The translations under genes were made by a program, and so were the position numbers. Under the pieces are notes generated by a model that did not search any database, was not told the DNA's origin, and saw nothing but the letters and a program-made list of their open reading frames with translations. From Novipirellula galeiformis (GTDB taxonomy: Bacteria > Planctomycetota > Planctomycetia > Pirellulales > Pirellulaceae), in NCBI RefSeq assembly GCF_007860095.1, contig NZ_SJPT01000004.1, forward strand, positions 159,260 to 223,259: DNA of 64,000 nucleotides, written 5' to 3'. This document shows, in pieces, positions 54,595 through 64,000 of the stretch. Position 1 is the stretch's first letter, and every line of letters starts with the position of its first letter.

Positions 54595-57500
54595 ATGATG
54601 GAAAAGACACTACGAAAACGACTTCATCAAGTGACGTCTCGATTTCAAGAACGACGCTTGGGGTGGCTGCTGGCGTTGATCGCGATCGTGTTTGCGGGAC
54701 TGGCGTGGAGCTTGTTGCCTGCGGCACGAGCAGGCCAGATCATGGGCTCGGAAACCGCGATCGTACTGCTGGGTGTCGCATCGCTGGCGATGCTGATCGC
54801 CTGGGCGGTGACGCGGCGAAGCTTTTCGGATCCTCACTCGATCGCCAGCAAGATTGAATCCAAGTTCCCGAGTCTGCAGCAGCGTCTGCTTACCGCGGTT
54901 TCACTAACCACTCGCGAGGAAAAATCAGACAGTTATTTACAGCAACGCGTGATTCGCGAAGCGTGCGATCATTCGCAACGCAATCGCTGGATCGAAACGG
55001 TGCCGCAAAGCCAATTGTGGCTCAGCCGAGTGTCGGGATTGAGCGCCACGTTGGTGATGGCGTCAGCGTTGGGCATGTTGTTTGTGACGTCGGCGGCCCC
55101 TTCGCAAGTCGGCGCCAGCATACCGCGAGCGAACCAGAGCAATGCGATTGTCGATCCAGGGAACGCGGAAATCGAACGCGGCACGAGCTTGGTGATCACG
55201 GCTCGTTTTGAGTCGGTCGCCCCGAGCGAAGCGGAACTGCGCGTGATCAATCGCGATGGCAGTGAACAGCGTTTGACGATGAAGCAAAATTTGCAGGACC
55301 CGATCGTGGCCGCGTTTTTGTCCTCCGTCGACGAAGCCTTTGAGTACCAGATTCTGACGCGAGATTGGTCGAGCCAAACGTACTCGATCGGCGTCTTTGA
55401 GTTTCCGAAGTTGGTGCGAAGCGATGCGTTGCTGGACTTCCCCGAGTACACCGGCATGGATGACAAACGGATCGAAGACACCGTGCGTGTATCGGCCGTC
55501 CAGGGGACGATGCTCACTTGGCACTGTCATTTGAACAAGCCGGTCGCGTCGGCGACGCTCGTGGAAAAAGATGGAACACGAACGCCGCTGCAGCCAATGG
55601 ACCGTACGACAGGTGACGGGATGATGGTCGAACTGCGGATGGAAGAGACAAAACGCTACACGTTGGAATTGATCGACGAACAGGGGCGTCAGAACAAGTA
55701 TCCAGCCGAGTTGGTCGCGAAAGTGCTACCCAATCAGACGCCCAGCATCAAGCTGACTCAAGGGGGTGACGTTAGCGTTTCGCCGCTCGAAGAATTGTCG
55801 CTTGCCGCAGACATCGCGGACGACTTTGGGCTCCATCGAGTCGGACTGTCTTACAACTTCGAGGGCAAGGCGACGGAGATCGCGTTCGAGGAAAAGGACG
55901 CTGCGAATCGGAAACAGGGGTTTTCGCACATGGTTGAGTTTGAAGCACTCGACGCGGAACCGGACCAATTGTTTGCCTACTATTTCTGGGCTGAGGACAT
56001 TGGGCCCGCTGGACAGGTGCGGCGAACGCAAAGCGATATGTACTTTGCCGAGGTGCGTCCCTTTGAAGAAATCTTCCGCGAAGGGGAACCGCCACCAAGC
56101 GGCCAGGCTCCGCCGAGCGAGAATGAACAAGCGGCCGAAGAGCTTGCCGAGCTGCAAAAACAAATCATCAATGCCACTTGGCGTGTTATGCGTGATGAAG
56201 CGGGCGCGGAAGTGTCGTCCGAATTTGCCGAAAATGTCAAAGAAATGCTCCAGGGGCAACAAAACGCAATCGAAATGCTCGATGGACTCGCGGCGAAGCT
56301 TAACGACCCTCAATCAAAATTGATCGTCGAGGGCGTTCGCGTCCATATGCAGTCCGCCGCAAGTGAACTCGAGAAATCACAACAATCCAAGACAACTGAA
56401 ACGCTTGACGAAGCGTTGGCATCCGAACAAGCGAGCTATGCAGGCTTGTTGAAGTTGCGGGCGAGAGAGTTCCAGGTCACTCGGGCTCAGCAACGAAGCC
56501 AGAGTAGTTCCAGTAGCTCGGCGTCGAAGCGTCAACAGCAATTAAACGAACTCGAACTCGATCAAGATGAAAATCGCTACGAGACCGAGCAGCAGGCAGA
56601 AGCCAATTCGCCGGAGGCGGCACAGCAACGCGAAGAGCGACAAGTACTCAGTCGGCTACGGGAACTTGCCCAACGTCAAGAAGACATCAACAAGCAGCTG
56701 GCACAATTGCAATCCGCGCTCGAATTGGCCGAGTCCGAAAAGGAAAAGGAAGAGATCCGCCGACAGATCAAACGACTGCGAGAGCAGCAGCAAAACTTGT
56801 TGCGTGAAACCGATGAATTGGCCGAGCGGATGCAGAGCCCCGAGAACCAAGAATCGATGCAGCAGCAACGCGAGCAGCTCGAAGAAACTCGCGAGAACCA
56901 GCGTCGGGCCAGCGAAGCACTCCAACAAGAGGATGCCTCGTCGGCACTGGCGGCTGGAAAACGCGCCGAACGTGATCTCGAAGAATTAGAAGACGAATTT
57001 CGCCAACGCACCTCAGGGCAATTCAGTGATGCCGTGCGTGAAATGCGAGCCGACGCACAAGCACTCGACCAGAAGCAACAAACACTCTCGGAAGCTCTCA
57101 GCGAAGAGGCTGAAAATCCTTCGCCAGGGCTGCGTCGCAACGAACAACAGCAGCAGCTGGAAAAGCAACTCGAAGAGCAACGTCGGGATCTGTCGCAGCT
57201 AGAAAACAAAATGCAAGAAACCGTCGAGCAAGCCGAGTCCGTTGAGCCGCTGTTGGCGAAAGAGCTATACGAATCGTTTCGCAATCTGCAGCAGCGTGAA
57301 GTGGATCGCCGTCTAGAAGAAACTTCCGAACTGGTCAATGCCGGTTTTAAGGAAGAGGCTCGTCAATCCGAGACGGCTGCTGCCGAAGGGGTCAAATCGT
57401 TACGAGAGGAACTCGAACAAGCTGCCAGTTCGATCCTTGGTGACGAAACGGAAGGGCTGAAACGCGCCGCCAGTACACTGGAGCAACTCGCTCGTGACTT

Positions 57501-58245
57501 GGACCAAGAGATCGGGGAAGAAAGAGGGGGAGAGGGGGAGTTGGGAGAAGGGGAGAGAGGAGAAGGGCAGCAGGGGCAAGACGCGGAGCCCGGACAGGGA
57601 CAGGGTGAACCGCAGGGAGAGAAGGGACAGCAAGGGACGGAAGGCCGGGGCGAGCAGAGCGGCGAATCGAGCAGCGAACAGAGTAGTGAGCAGAGCGAGG
57701 GGAAAGGGCAGAACGAGGGACAGAGTGAGGTCGAGGGGCAAGGGCAGGGAGAATCCCCGGGGCAGTCAATGCGTCCTGGCGAGAATACGAGCGAGAGTGA
57801 GAGCCCCGGTCAGCAGAAAGGTCAGGCGGAAGGCGGTGAGGGAATTCGGGGTTCAAACCCCAGTCAAAGTCGTGCAGCGGCGCAGAGCCCGAGTGGATCG
57901 CCGATCGCAGGGGACGGATTTCGTGAATGGTCCGATTCACTTCGCGACGTCGAAGAAATGGTCGAGGATTCGGAACTGCGTTCGCGTGCTTCCCAAATTC
58001 GTGATCGCGCACGCCAAGTCAGAACCGATCTGTTGCGACATTCCAAGGCACCGCAATGGAATTTGATCGAAGAGATGATTGCCGACCCACTACGTGAATT
58101 GCAACGAGATGTCCAAGAGGAATACATGCGACGATCTGCGGAGAAAAATGCCCAAGTCCCGGTCGATCGTGATCCGGTTCCCAGCCAATTCAGCGAGGCG
58201 GTTCGCCAGTATTACGAGAACCTCGGAAGCGGGCGTGGCAAATGA
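54595..58245 (+). CDS. Large coiled-coil membrane protein (DUF4175-like)
   Basis: 1216 residues. Three N-terminal hydrophobic segments (LGWLLALIAIVFAGLAWSLL; SETAIVLLGVASLAMLIAW; SGLSATLVMASALGMLFVTS) lead to a beta-rich domain (about 170-490) of the DUF4175/translocation-like kind. Next comes a very long Gln/Glu/Arg coiled coil (about 500-960) with LRELAQRQEDINKQLAQLQS. Then a low-complexity Glu/Gly/Gln/Ser stretch (about 965-1090) and a short conserved end. The coiled coil could reach far across the periplasm. It shares ATGA with the next gene. An alternative start is the next codon (54598). Confidence 0.85.
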   Translation: MMEKTLRKRLHQVTSRFQERRLGWLLALIAIVFAGLAWSLLPAARAGQIMGSETAIVLLGVASLAMLIAWAVTRRSFSDPHSIASKIESKFPSLQQRLLTAVSLTTREEKSDSYLQQRVIREACDHSQRNRWIETVPQSQLWLSRVSGLSATLVMASALGMLFVTSAAPSQVGASIPRANQSNAIVDPGNAEIERGTSLVITARFESVAPSEAELRVINRDGSEQRLTMKQNLQDPIVAAFLSSVDEAFEYQILTRDWSSQTYSIGVFEFPKLVRSDALLDFPEYTGMDDKRIEDTVRVSAVQGTMLTWHCHLNKPVASATLVEKDGTRTPLQPMDRTTGDGMMVELRMEETKRYTLELIDEQGRQNKYPAELVAKVLPNQTPSIKLTQGGDVSVSPLEELSLAADIADDFGLHRVGLSYNFEGKATEIAFEEKDAANRKQGFSHMVEFEALDAEPDQLFAYYFWAEDIGPAGQVRRTQSDMYFAEVRPFEEIFREGEPPPSGQAPPSENEQAAEELAELQKQIINATWRVMRDEAGAEVSSEFAENVKEMLQGQQNAIEMLDGLAAKLNDPQSKLIVEGVRVHMQSAASELEKSQQSKTTETLDEALASEQASYAGLLKLRAREFQVTRAQQRSQSSSSSSASKRQQQLNELELDQDENRYETEQQAEANSPEAAQQREERQVLSRLRELAQRQEDINKQLAQLQSALELAESEKEKEEIRRQIKRLREQQQNLLRETDELAERMQSPENQESMQQQREQLEETRENQRRASEALQQEDASSALAAGKRAERDLEELEDEFRQRTSGQFSDAVREMRADAQALDQKQQTLSEALSEEAENPSPGLRRNEQQQQLEKQLEEQRRDLSQLENKMQETVEQAESVEPLLAKELYESFRNLQQREVDRRLEETSELVNAGFKEEARQSETAAAEGVKSLREELEQAASSILGDETEGLKRAASTLEQLARDLDQEIGEERGGEGELGEGERGEGQQGQDAEPGQGQGEPQGEKGQQGTEGRGEQSGESSSEQSSEQSEGKGQNEGQSEVEGQGQGESPGQSMRPGENTSESESPGQQKGQAEGGEGIRGSNPSQSRAAAQSPSGSPIAGDGFREWSDSLRDVEEMVEDSELRSRASQIRDRARQVRTDLLRHSKAPQWNLIEEMIADPLRELQRDVQEEYMRRSAEKNAQVPVDRDPVPSQFSEAVRQYYENLGSGRGK

Positions 58246-60722
58246 TCTTCTCGACTTCGATCGCGGATGCGACGCTTTCGCTACACGAAAATTTGATTTG
58301 GGGTGCACCCGACTGGGTGATTCCCGTTTCGATCGCGGCGGTAGTCTTGGCGGGTTTGACGATTTGGAACTATGCATCGCAGCAAGCGATGGGAGCGGTG
58401 CGATGGTTGGCTGCGGGACTGAAAATTGCCGCCATTGCCTTGATCGCCATCTGTTTGTTACAGCCGATGCGCAGCGGCACACGACCGCGGCCCAAAGCGA
58501 ATGTGTTGCCGATCCTCGTCGACAACAGCAAGAGCATGCAGGTGAAACCCGAGGGGGCCAACGAAACACGGGCGGACGTCGTTTCAAAGCGAATCGCACC
58601 CGAAAATGTCTGGCGTATTCGTTTGGAACAAGATTTTGATGTGCGAGGTTATTCGTTTGATTCGCGGATCGCGGCACTCGAATTGGCAGACCCGACTCTG
58701 TCAAACGAAGGCACGGTATCATCGCTGTCGACCAGTTTGCGGTCACTCGGCGAGCGATTCTCGGCTCGTCCCGTTGCGGGCGTGGTGCTGTTCAGCGACG
58801 GCAATTTGACTGATCCGCCCGACGCAAATTTCGATTGGTCCACGTTGGGATTCCCCGTCTATCCGGTGCTGTCGTCCTCGGATGAAACGATCAACGACGT
58901 TCGAATCGCGGATGTCAGCGTAAGCCAAACGGATTTTGAATCGGCTCCCGTGACGATCCGTGTCAAAGTCGATGCGAATCCCCCGAAGCGAAAACTCGTC
59001 GTCCAACTTCGTGACCTCGATCACGGAAAACTCGTCGAAGAACAAACGATCACGACCTCGGCAACCAAAACCGATAACGAGGTCACGTTTCGCTTCCGAC
59101 CAGATGAACCGGGGTTGCGTTTTTATCGAACCAGTGTGTTTGAGGAACGAGATCGCAAGGCGTTCGACCCCGAGAGTGAATCGAAGGCCGAATTAAATGC
59201 GACAGGCAAAATCAAAACCGCCGAAGCGACGCTCGTTAATAACCAGCGAATGATTGCGATCGATCGCAAATCGGGGCCTTACCGAATTTTGTATGTTGCC
59301 GGACGCCCGAATTGGGAGTTCAAGTTTTTGCGACGATCACTAGCGACCGACGCCGAGATTCAATTGGTGGGTTTGCTGCGGATCGCCAACAAAGAACCCA
59401 AGTTTAGTTTTCGCGATCAGGGAGTCACGGGTTCAAATTCTGCTAACACGAATCGCTTGTTCGATGGTGTCGACAGTGCGGAAGACGAATTGGTCCAGCA
59501 GTATGATGAACCTGTCATGATTCGTTTGGGTGTCAAAGAATCCGAAGAATTGAGCGACGGGTTTCCCGAGACACGCGAAGAGCTATTTGCCTATCACGCG
59601 ATCATTCTTGATGACATCGAATCCGAATATTTCACGCAGGACCAGATGCTGCTGATGCGCCAATTCGTTAGCAGCCGAGGCGGCGGATTGTTGATGTTAG
59701 GAGGCCAAGAATCGTTTGCCGGAAAATCGTTTGCCGACAGCCCGCTCGGAGAACTTGCCCCTGTCTATGGTCCGCGGTCCGGCGACGCTAGCGTTGCCGG
59801 GGCTTACCGAATGAAGTTAACTCGCGAAGGAATGCTTGAGCCCTGGGCGCGGCTGCGAGAAAACGAATCGGCGGAATCTGATCGTTTTACTCAAATGCCG
59901 CCGTTCACTTCGGTCAACGCCGTCGGCGATGTCAAACCGGGGGCCCTCACCCTGGCCACCGTCGAAGATCTCGCGGGCGATGCGTTGCCTGCGATCGTTG
60001 CCCAGCGATTTGGCAAAGGGCGTACTGCGGCGATGCCGATTGGAGATTTATGGAGATGGTCGATGCGGCGTGATCCGCGTTCGAAAAACAACGATGGCGA
60101 TGACGCGGCTCAAGCGTGGCGGCAAATGGCGCATTGGCTCGTTGGTGAAGTACCGCGTCAAGTCGAAGCCCGAGTCGAGCCGAATGTCGATCCCAATGAA
60201 CCCGCACGAATTGTGGTGCATGTCCGCGACGAAGCGTACTTGCCGATCGACAACGCCGCGATCGAGTTAACGATCACACCGATTGAAAAAGGAACTCGCG
60301 AGGGTAATCAAGATGGTGTGATCCAAATCCAAGCCATGCCGGACGACGATGCCTCCGGCGTGTACAGGGCCGCTTTCTGGACGAATGATTCCAACGCCTA
60401 CCGAGTGCATGTGTCGGCGAAATCAGTGGATGGTCATTTCGTCGGCGAAGCGGACACGGGGTGGGTCGCTCAGCCGGATGCGGCAGAGTTTCGCCAGCTT
60501 CGTTTGAACCGAACACTGTTAGAAACGATTGCGAAGCAAAGCGGTGGCAAAGTGGTTGCCGATGATGCGTTGGATAACTTTGCCGCCGAATTGCCAAATT
60601 TAAAAATCCCCGTCACCGAGACTTGGGTCTATCCTCTCTGGCACAACGTTTGGGTGCTGGTCGCCGCGATCATGTGCTTGTGTGGTGAATGGGGACTACG
60701 TCGATGGAAAGGTTTGTCATGA
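58242..60722 (+). CDS. Membrane VWA / amidotransferase-like protein
   Basis: 826 residues. Two N-terminal helices (VIPVSIAAVVLAGLTIWNYA; GLKIAAIALIAICLL) precede a VWA domain beginning PILVDNSKSM (Asp 94). A middle beta-rich part follows. An amidotransferase-like (GATase1-type, glutamine amidotransferase-related) segment lies at about 440-520 with YHAIILDDIESEYFTQDQ and GGGLLMLGGQESFAG; a catalytic Cys is not seen. One C-terminal helix (VWVLVAAIMCLCGEWGLR). Its layout mirrors the BatA/VWA protein two genes upstream, so a pair of related subunits is likely. It overlaps the next gene by ATGA. Confidence 0.88.
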   Translation: MIFSTSIADATLSLHENLIWGAPDWVIPVSIAAVVLAGLTIWNYASQQAMGAVRWLAAGLKIAAIALIAICLLQPMRSGTRPRPKANVLPILVDNSKSMQVKPEGANETRADVVSKRIAPENVWRIRLEQDFDVRGYSFDSRIAALELADPTLSNEGTVSSLSTSLRSLGERFSARPVAGVVLFSDGNLTDPPDANFDWSTLGFPVYPVLSSSDETINDVRIADVSVSQTDFESAPVTIRVKVDANPPKRKLVVQLRDLDHGKLVEEQTITTSATKTDNEVTFRFRPDEPGLRFYRTSVFEERDRKAFDPESESKAELNATGKIKTAEATLVNNQRMIAIDRKSGPYRILYVAGRPNWEFKFLRRSLATDAEIQLVGLLRIANKEPKFSFRDQGVTGSNSANTNRLFDGVDSAEDELVQQYDEPVMIRLGVKESEELSDGFPETREELFAYHAIILDDIESEYFTQDQMLLMRQFVSSRGGGLLMLGGQESFAGKSFADSPLGELAPVYGPRSGDASVAGAYRMKLTREGMLEPWARLRENESAESDRFTQMPPFTSVNAVGDVKPGALTLATVEDLAGDALPAIVAQRFGKGRTAAMPIGDLWRWSMRRDPRSKNNDGDDAAQAWRQMAHWLVGEVPRQVEARVEPNVDPNEPARIVVHVRDEAYLPIDNAAIELTITPIEKGTREGNQDGVIQIQAMPDDDASGVYRAAFWTNDSNAYRVHVSAKSVDGHFVGEADTGWVAQPDAAEFRQLRLNRTLLETIAKQSGGKVVADDALDNFAAELPNLKIPVTETWVYPLWHNVWVLVAAIMCLCGEWGLRRWKGLS

Positions 60723-61717
60723 GTCGATGGATTGCCGTTGCGATTGGACTGATGCTTTGCCCTCTTAACGCTGGGGCAGACGATGTCGTTCCAACCCAAC
60801 TTGTAGTTGTGGTGGGAGCCGGAGGCGCTGAACCGTATCAAACCGAGTTTTGGGAGTGGGCGAGGTTGTGGCGAACCAGGGTCGAATCGAGCGATGTGAA
60901 ATTACATTTGATCGGTGAATCGCCAAGCCCATCGGATCGTGAGCAACTCAAGTCCGTGATCGCTGAAGCGGGCGGTACCGAGGCCTCTCCGCTTTGGATT
61001 GTCTTGATCGGACACGGGACGTTTTCTCAGAACGTTGCCAAGTTCAATTTGCGTGGTCCCGATGTGTCGGCAACCGAGTTGGCTGAGTGGATCAAACCGC
61101 TCGACCGCCCTCTGGTGATCGTCAATTGTGCATCGGCAAGTGGTCCGTTTATTAACGCGTTGTCCGCCCCAGGACGTGTGATTGTCACTGCCACCCAAAG
61201 CGGCAGCGAGCAAAACTATGCTCGCTTCGGTCGCTATTTCGTCGAGGCCATCGGCTCCCTCGATGCGGATCTTGATCATGACGAAGAAATCTCCGTTCAA
61301 GAGGCATTCCTAAAGGCCAACGCCACGCTGAAATTATCGTACGAGACCGAGGCAAGGATTCGTACTGAGCACGCATTGATCGACGACAACGGAGACGGAC
61401 TCGGAACGCCCTTCAAAGCATTTCGCCGCGACGGGGCCCTGACAGTGGCACAAACGGACCGCGAACTCGATGGGCGGCGAGCCGCCAAAATGGCACTGAT
61501 TCCCGCCGCCAAACAAGCACGACTAAAACCAGACGAGGTCCGTAGCCGCGACGAGACCGAACACGAAATCGCGACGTTGCGGCTGCAAAAACAATCGATG
61601 GACGAGACGGCATATTTCGAACAACTCGAAGCGTTGCTGGTTCGTCTGGCTAAAATCTACCAAGCAGCTGAGGATCGCGGGAAAAAATCCAGCTCCAATT
61701 CCACCGCGTCGCCGTAA
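60719..61717 (+). CDS. Exported clan-CD (caspase/C13-like) peptidase candidate with EF-hand loop
   Basis: 332 residues from the ATG at 60719, which overlaps the previous stop (ATGA) and gives a good signal peptide (AVAIGLMLCPLNAGADD). The Rossmann-like core TQLVVVVGAGG, WIVLIGHGTF with His 99, and LVIVNCASASGPFINAL with Cys 137 fit the His/Cys dyad of caspase- and legumain-type peptidases, as does RVIVTATQSGSEQNYARFG. An EF-hand loop DLDHDEEISVQE follows, with a second, incomplete one at DDNGDGLG. The C-terminal third is helical and charged. It is the last gene of the MoxR operon. Calcium control of a protease is inferred. Confidence 0.72.
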   Translation: MSRWIAVAIGLMLCPLNAGADDVVPTQLVVVVGAGGAEPYQTEFWEWARLWRTRVESSDVKLHLIGESPSPSDREQLKSVIAEAGGTEASPLWIVLIGHGTFSQNVAKFNLRGPDVSATELAEWIKPLDRPLVIVNCASASGPFINALSAPGRVIVTATQSGSEQNYARFGRYFVEAIGSLDADLDHDEEISVQEAFLKANATLKLSYETEARIRTEHALIDDNGDGLGTPFKAFRRDGALTVAQTDRELDGRRAAKMALIPAAKQARLKPDEVRSRDETEHEIATLRLQKQSMDETAYFEQLEALLVRLAKIYQAAEDRGKKSSSNSTASP

Positions 61718-61768
61718 ACGCGAGCGACAATTTGCAAAAGACTTGACGCCTTCGTCTCTAAACGCACG

Positions 61769-63838
61769 TTACAACTTTGGAATTGGACGCGAGGGAGCTT
61801 TCTTGAGCATTCGCTTTTGGTCATCTTGAGGTGGCGGGTTATTGTTGTTCCCTCCTCCAGCCCCTGGTGTGCGTGGAGTCAGATCGGTGAAGTCTTCTTT
61901 CCATTTCCAGCCGATCGGAACCGCCAACTCTTGATCAGCGAGCAGCGCCCAAGGCGTTCCTTTATGGTCGCGGGAGACCCCTGCGAGCAACTCTTTGGCC
62001 AGCTCGGCTTCGCGTTCCCATTTACTGCCCACCGAGATCTCTTCGTTAGGTTCGAGTATCCAAGTGTTATTTTTCTCTTTTTCGAACGGCATACCACGTT
62101 TACCTTTGGCGAGCATGGCGTTGTAGGTTTCGGTACGCACCTTTTGCGCCAGCACACGGCCCATCGCTAAATCGAAGCCCGCCTTCCAACGCAGGCTCTC
62201 TTCGCTGTCACGCGCTTTCATACCGGGTTCGAGCATCGTTGCCAATTGAATCAAGGTCGGCTCTAACTTTGCCGCATCCTGTTGTGCTTTGGTCAAATCA
62301 CCCACCAATTGGGGATCACTGCGTTTAATGAATCGGGTTTGCGGGCGAGAGAGACCTTGGGCGGGTCGCATCTGTGCCGCTTGCACAAGCGCTTGTCGCA
62401 GCGGACTCGCCTTGACCTTGCTGACATAATCCTGCGGTGACAAATAATCAGGGCGATATCGCGCCATCGCGTTGGGATCAAAAAAGTACTTCATGTCCGA
62501 AGCGAAGGCATCGATCTCCTTCGAACGCACTTGTCGGCTGACATTACGATTGGGATGGATGGAAAAATAAATGCCGCCTGTTTCATAACAAAGCCGAGTT
62601 AAAGCATAGGGGCCAAATCCGCTATCAATCACCGGTTCTTCTTTGAAATCAGCGGTAAAGCCGACTTGCACCTGTTCCAGATAAAACGTTTCGGGACCTT
62701 GATCGACTTGAGCCCATTGAGGTGTTTGATCGTACTCGGGATCTGGGTCAACATACTTCACCAACGTATGCTCGCGACCGAACGGTGCGGGGACGCCAAT
62801 CACGTAAACCGGAATGGCCCACTTGCGACACGACGCGATCGATTGTTCAAGCATGTTGGCATCATCCCCTCGCTCGTCGGTCACCACCACAAACAACACG
62901 TTTCGCTGAGGACCATTGGGACCGCGACTCCGCCTCAATGTCTTGTAACGATCCGTAGCAGAGGAAATGGCAGAAAAGACCCGTTCTTCGCCAGAAGTGT
63001 CGACAGGAATGTTTTGCACGATCGACTTGATCTCTTCGAGATCTTCGACCGGTTCTTCGGTAAACAGGGTGACGGTTTGGCCAAAGCCGATGACCGAGGT
63101 CAACAACGGGATGTCGTTGGTTTTTCGACGAAAACCAATTGCTTCGCTCTCTTTGGCAATTCCAAGTTCGCTGTAGATGCGCTGAAACCGGTCACGAATC
63201 TCTTGGCGTTGACGATGAAGTGAACCACTTTGGTCAAATAACCAAACCACCAACGTCGGGCGATCCTCGAGCGCTTGCAAGATTTCAAATGTGATGCGGT
63301 CAACGGCCCCCGCAGCCCCTTGCGTGCTTTGCCCCACTTTCCCCTTTTGATTCTTCAGTCGGTCCAGCGGCGCGACCGCTGTGGTAAACATTTTATTGAC
63401 CATGATCTGGCCTAAATCCGTTGGCTCCAAATCCACTGGATTGGGAATCTCGGAGATCTCAGCAAACATCTCCGCCGATGCTTCGGCCATCGCGGCGTCA
63501 GCAGAACTGTTCGCACCGACCTCGGTTTGGGGCAGGTCGCTATAAGTGACGTCGTCGATCATCTCGACTTTTTCAATTTCAGTCTCCGCTGGAGGCGAAA
63601 CCAAAACCACCGCCTCTTCATCCACAGGCACCACCAAAGGAACCAACGCTAAGGACAAAATGATAATCAAGTGGACCAGCATGCTGCCCGCGAACGCCGT
63701 AGTCTCGCTCGCCGAGAAGAACGACTCCTCCTCCAATTCCTCCTCATCCCAGGCATCCACCGCTTCCATGTTTTCGGAAAGTTTAGCTGGCCGGGACAGA
63801 CCGTCACGCGAATTGCTAGAAGAGTTTGGATTCGTCAT
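61769..63838 (-). CDS. Membrane-anchored VWA protein
   Basis: 689 residues from the ATG at 63838 (a GTG at 63844 is possible). A short acidic cytosolic head is followed by one transmembrane helix (FAGSMLVHLIIILSLALVPL, about 50-70). A disordered acidic part (about 75-180) leads to a VWA domain opening TLVVWLFDQSGSL (Asp 202). It continues to FVVVTDERGDDANML, then a helical region (about 470-630) and a Pro/Asn-rich tail. It converges on the caspase-like gene with 51 bases between. Shared VWA type and position suggest it belongs functionally to the MoxR cluster although on the other strand. Confidence 0.87.
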   Translation of the reverse strand: MTNPNSSSNSRDGLSRPAKLSENMEAVDAWDEEELEEESFFSASETTAFAGSMLVHLIIILSLALVPLVVPVDEEAVVLVSPPAETEIEKVEMIDDVTYSDLPQTEVGANSSADAAMAEASAEMFAEISEIPNPVDLEPTDLGQIMVNKMFTTAVAPLDRLKNQKGKVGQSTQGAAGAVDRITFEILQALEDRPTLVVWLFDQSGSLHRQRQEIRDRFQRIYSELGIAKESEAIGFRRKTNDIPLLTSVIGFGQTVTLFTEEPVEDLEEIKSIVQNIPVDTSGEERVFSAISSATDRYKTLRRSRGPNGPQRNVLFVVVTDERGDDANMLEQSIASCRKWAIPVYVIGVPAPFGREHTLVKYVDPDPEYDQTPQWAQVDQGPETFYLEQVQVGFTADFKEEPVIDSGFGPYALTRLCYETGGIYFSIHPNRNVSRQVRSKEIDAFASDMKYFFDPNAMARYRPDYLSPQDYVSKVKASPLRQALVQAAQMRPAQGLSRPQTRFIKRSDPQLVGDLTKAQQDAAKLEPTLIQLATMLEPGMKARDSEESLRWKAGFDLAMGRVLAQKVRTETYNAMLAKGKRGMPFEKEKNNTWILEPNEEISVGSKWEREAELAKELLAGVSRDHKGTPWALLADQELAVPIGWKWKEDFTDLTPRTPGAGGGNNNNPPPQDDQKRMLKKAPSRPIPKL

Positions 63839-64000
63839 TTGCACTTAATCATTAGGTCGAGAGAGTCTGAGTCGTGGGAAAAGCGGACACGCTGGAAATC
63901 AGATCGCGGGAAATCAGATCCAATCCTTTCAAACGCCAACTTGGGGATCGCTGTCACTTCAACTCTCAAGAACAGGACGTACTGGCATCGCCCCCCCGAA
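63839..64000. other. Right edge, no gene seen
   Basis: Upstream of the VWA gene; its promoter is expected here. The window ends in a C-rich stretch (CGCCCCCCCG). Confidence 0.4.

Noticed and set aside
46933-63838. The MoxR cluster as a phage-defence island
   Set aside because: Caspase-like and MoxR parts appear in conflict systems, but here the peptidase is exported, all partners are membrane or periplasmic, and base composition and neighbours look chromosomal. Envelope maintenance is more likely.

Overview
The window looks like a chromosomal piece of a marine-type planctomycete (Planctomycetota, Pirellulales, Rhodopirellula-like). The markers are a DUF1559 protein with a prepilin-type N-terminus, a cysteine-rich YTV cell-wall protein, a BBP7-type outer-membrane barrel, an SHD1-domain protein, PQQ-like propellers, DUF4159, and a large MoxR/VWA gene cluster. 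Codon use and spacing look uniform. The clear foreign pieces are one IS3-family element, one partial REP-associated (Y1) transposase gene at the left edge, and one decayed Y1 transposase. I saw no tRNA, rRNA or CRISPR array.

Layout. 1-9.6 kb: edge Y1 transposase, secreted two-domain esterase-like hydrolase, DUF1559 plus small lipoprotein, SH3/TPR protein, YTV protein and a small exported protein. 9.6-15.4 kb: SHD1 protein, PQQ propeller, cNMP-binding protein, aldo/keto reductase, GT2-like protein. 15.4-17.7 kb: a repeat-rich island with an IS3 element inserted inside a 13-bp tandem array. 17.7-22.6 kb (minus strand): rpsL-rpsG-fusA, then mtnA close behind fusA, then csrA. 23-33 kb: exported Tyr/Pro-rich protein, GNAT enzyme, fused aroD-aroE, PQQ propeller, a radical-SAM enzyme overlapping a glycine-cleavage-H-like lipoyl protein, and a SWIM/SNF2 helicase. 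33-36.5 kb: decayed Y1 transposase and a sodium:solute symporter. 37-42 kb: TetR / membrane-fusion / RND efflux operon with a palindromic operator candidate. 42-44.6 kb: a GT83-like and GT2 pair resembling ArnT/ArnC. 44.7-46 kb: BBP7 barrel.

46.9-63.8 kb is the most interesting block. A TPR-metallopeptidase and a DUF4159 protein are followed by a tightly packed run: MoxR ATPase, DUF58, BatA/VWA membrane protein, a 1216-residue coiled-coil DUF4175-like protein, a VWA/amidotransferase-like membrane protein, and an exported clan-CD (caspase/C13-like) peptidase candidate with an EF-hand loop. A membrane VWA protein converges on it. Four junctions in this run overlap by 1-4 bases, so the proteins probably work as one envelope-associated machine.

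A second recurring theme is non-coding. About ten spacers carry short tandem arrays with 13-, 14-, 15-, 16- or 19-bp periods, usually held in exact phase. Their unit sequences are unrelated, and several begin just after a stop codon.
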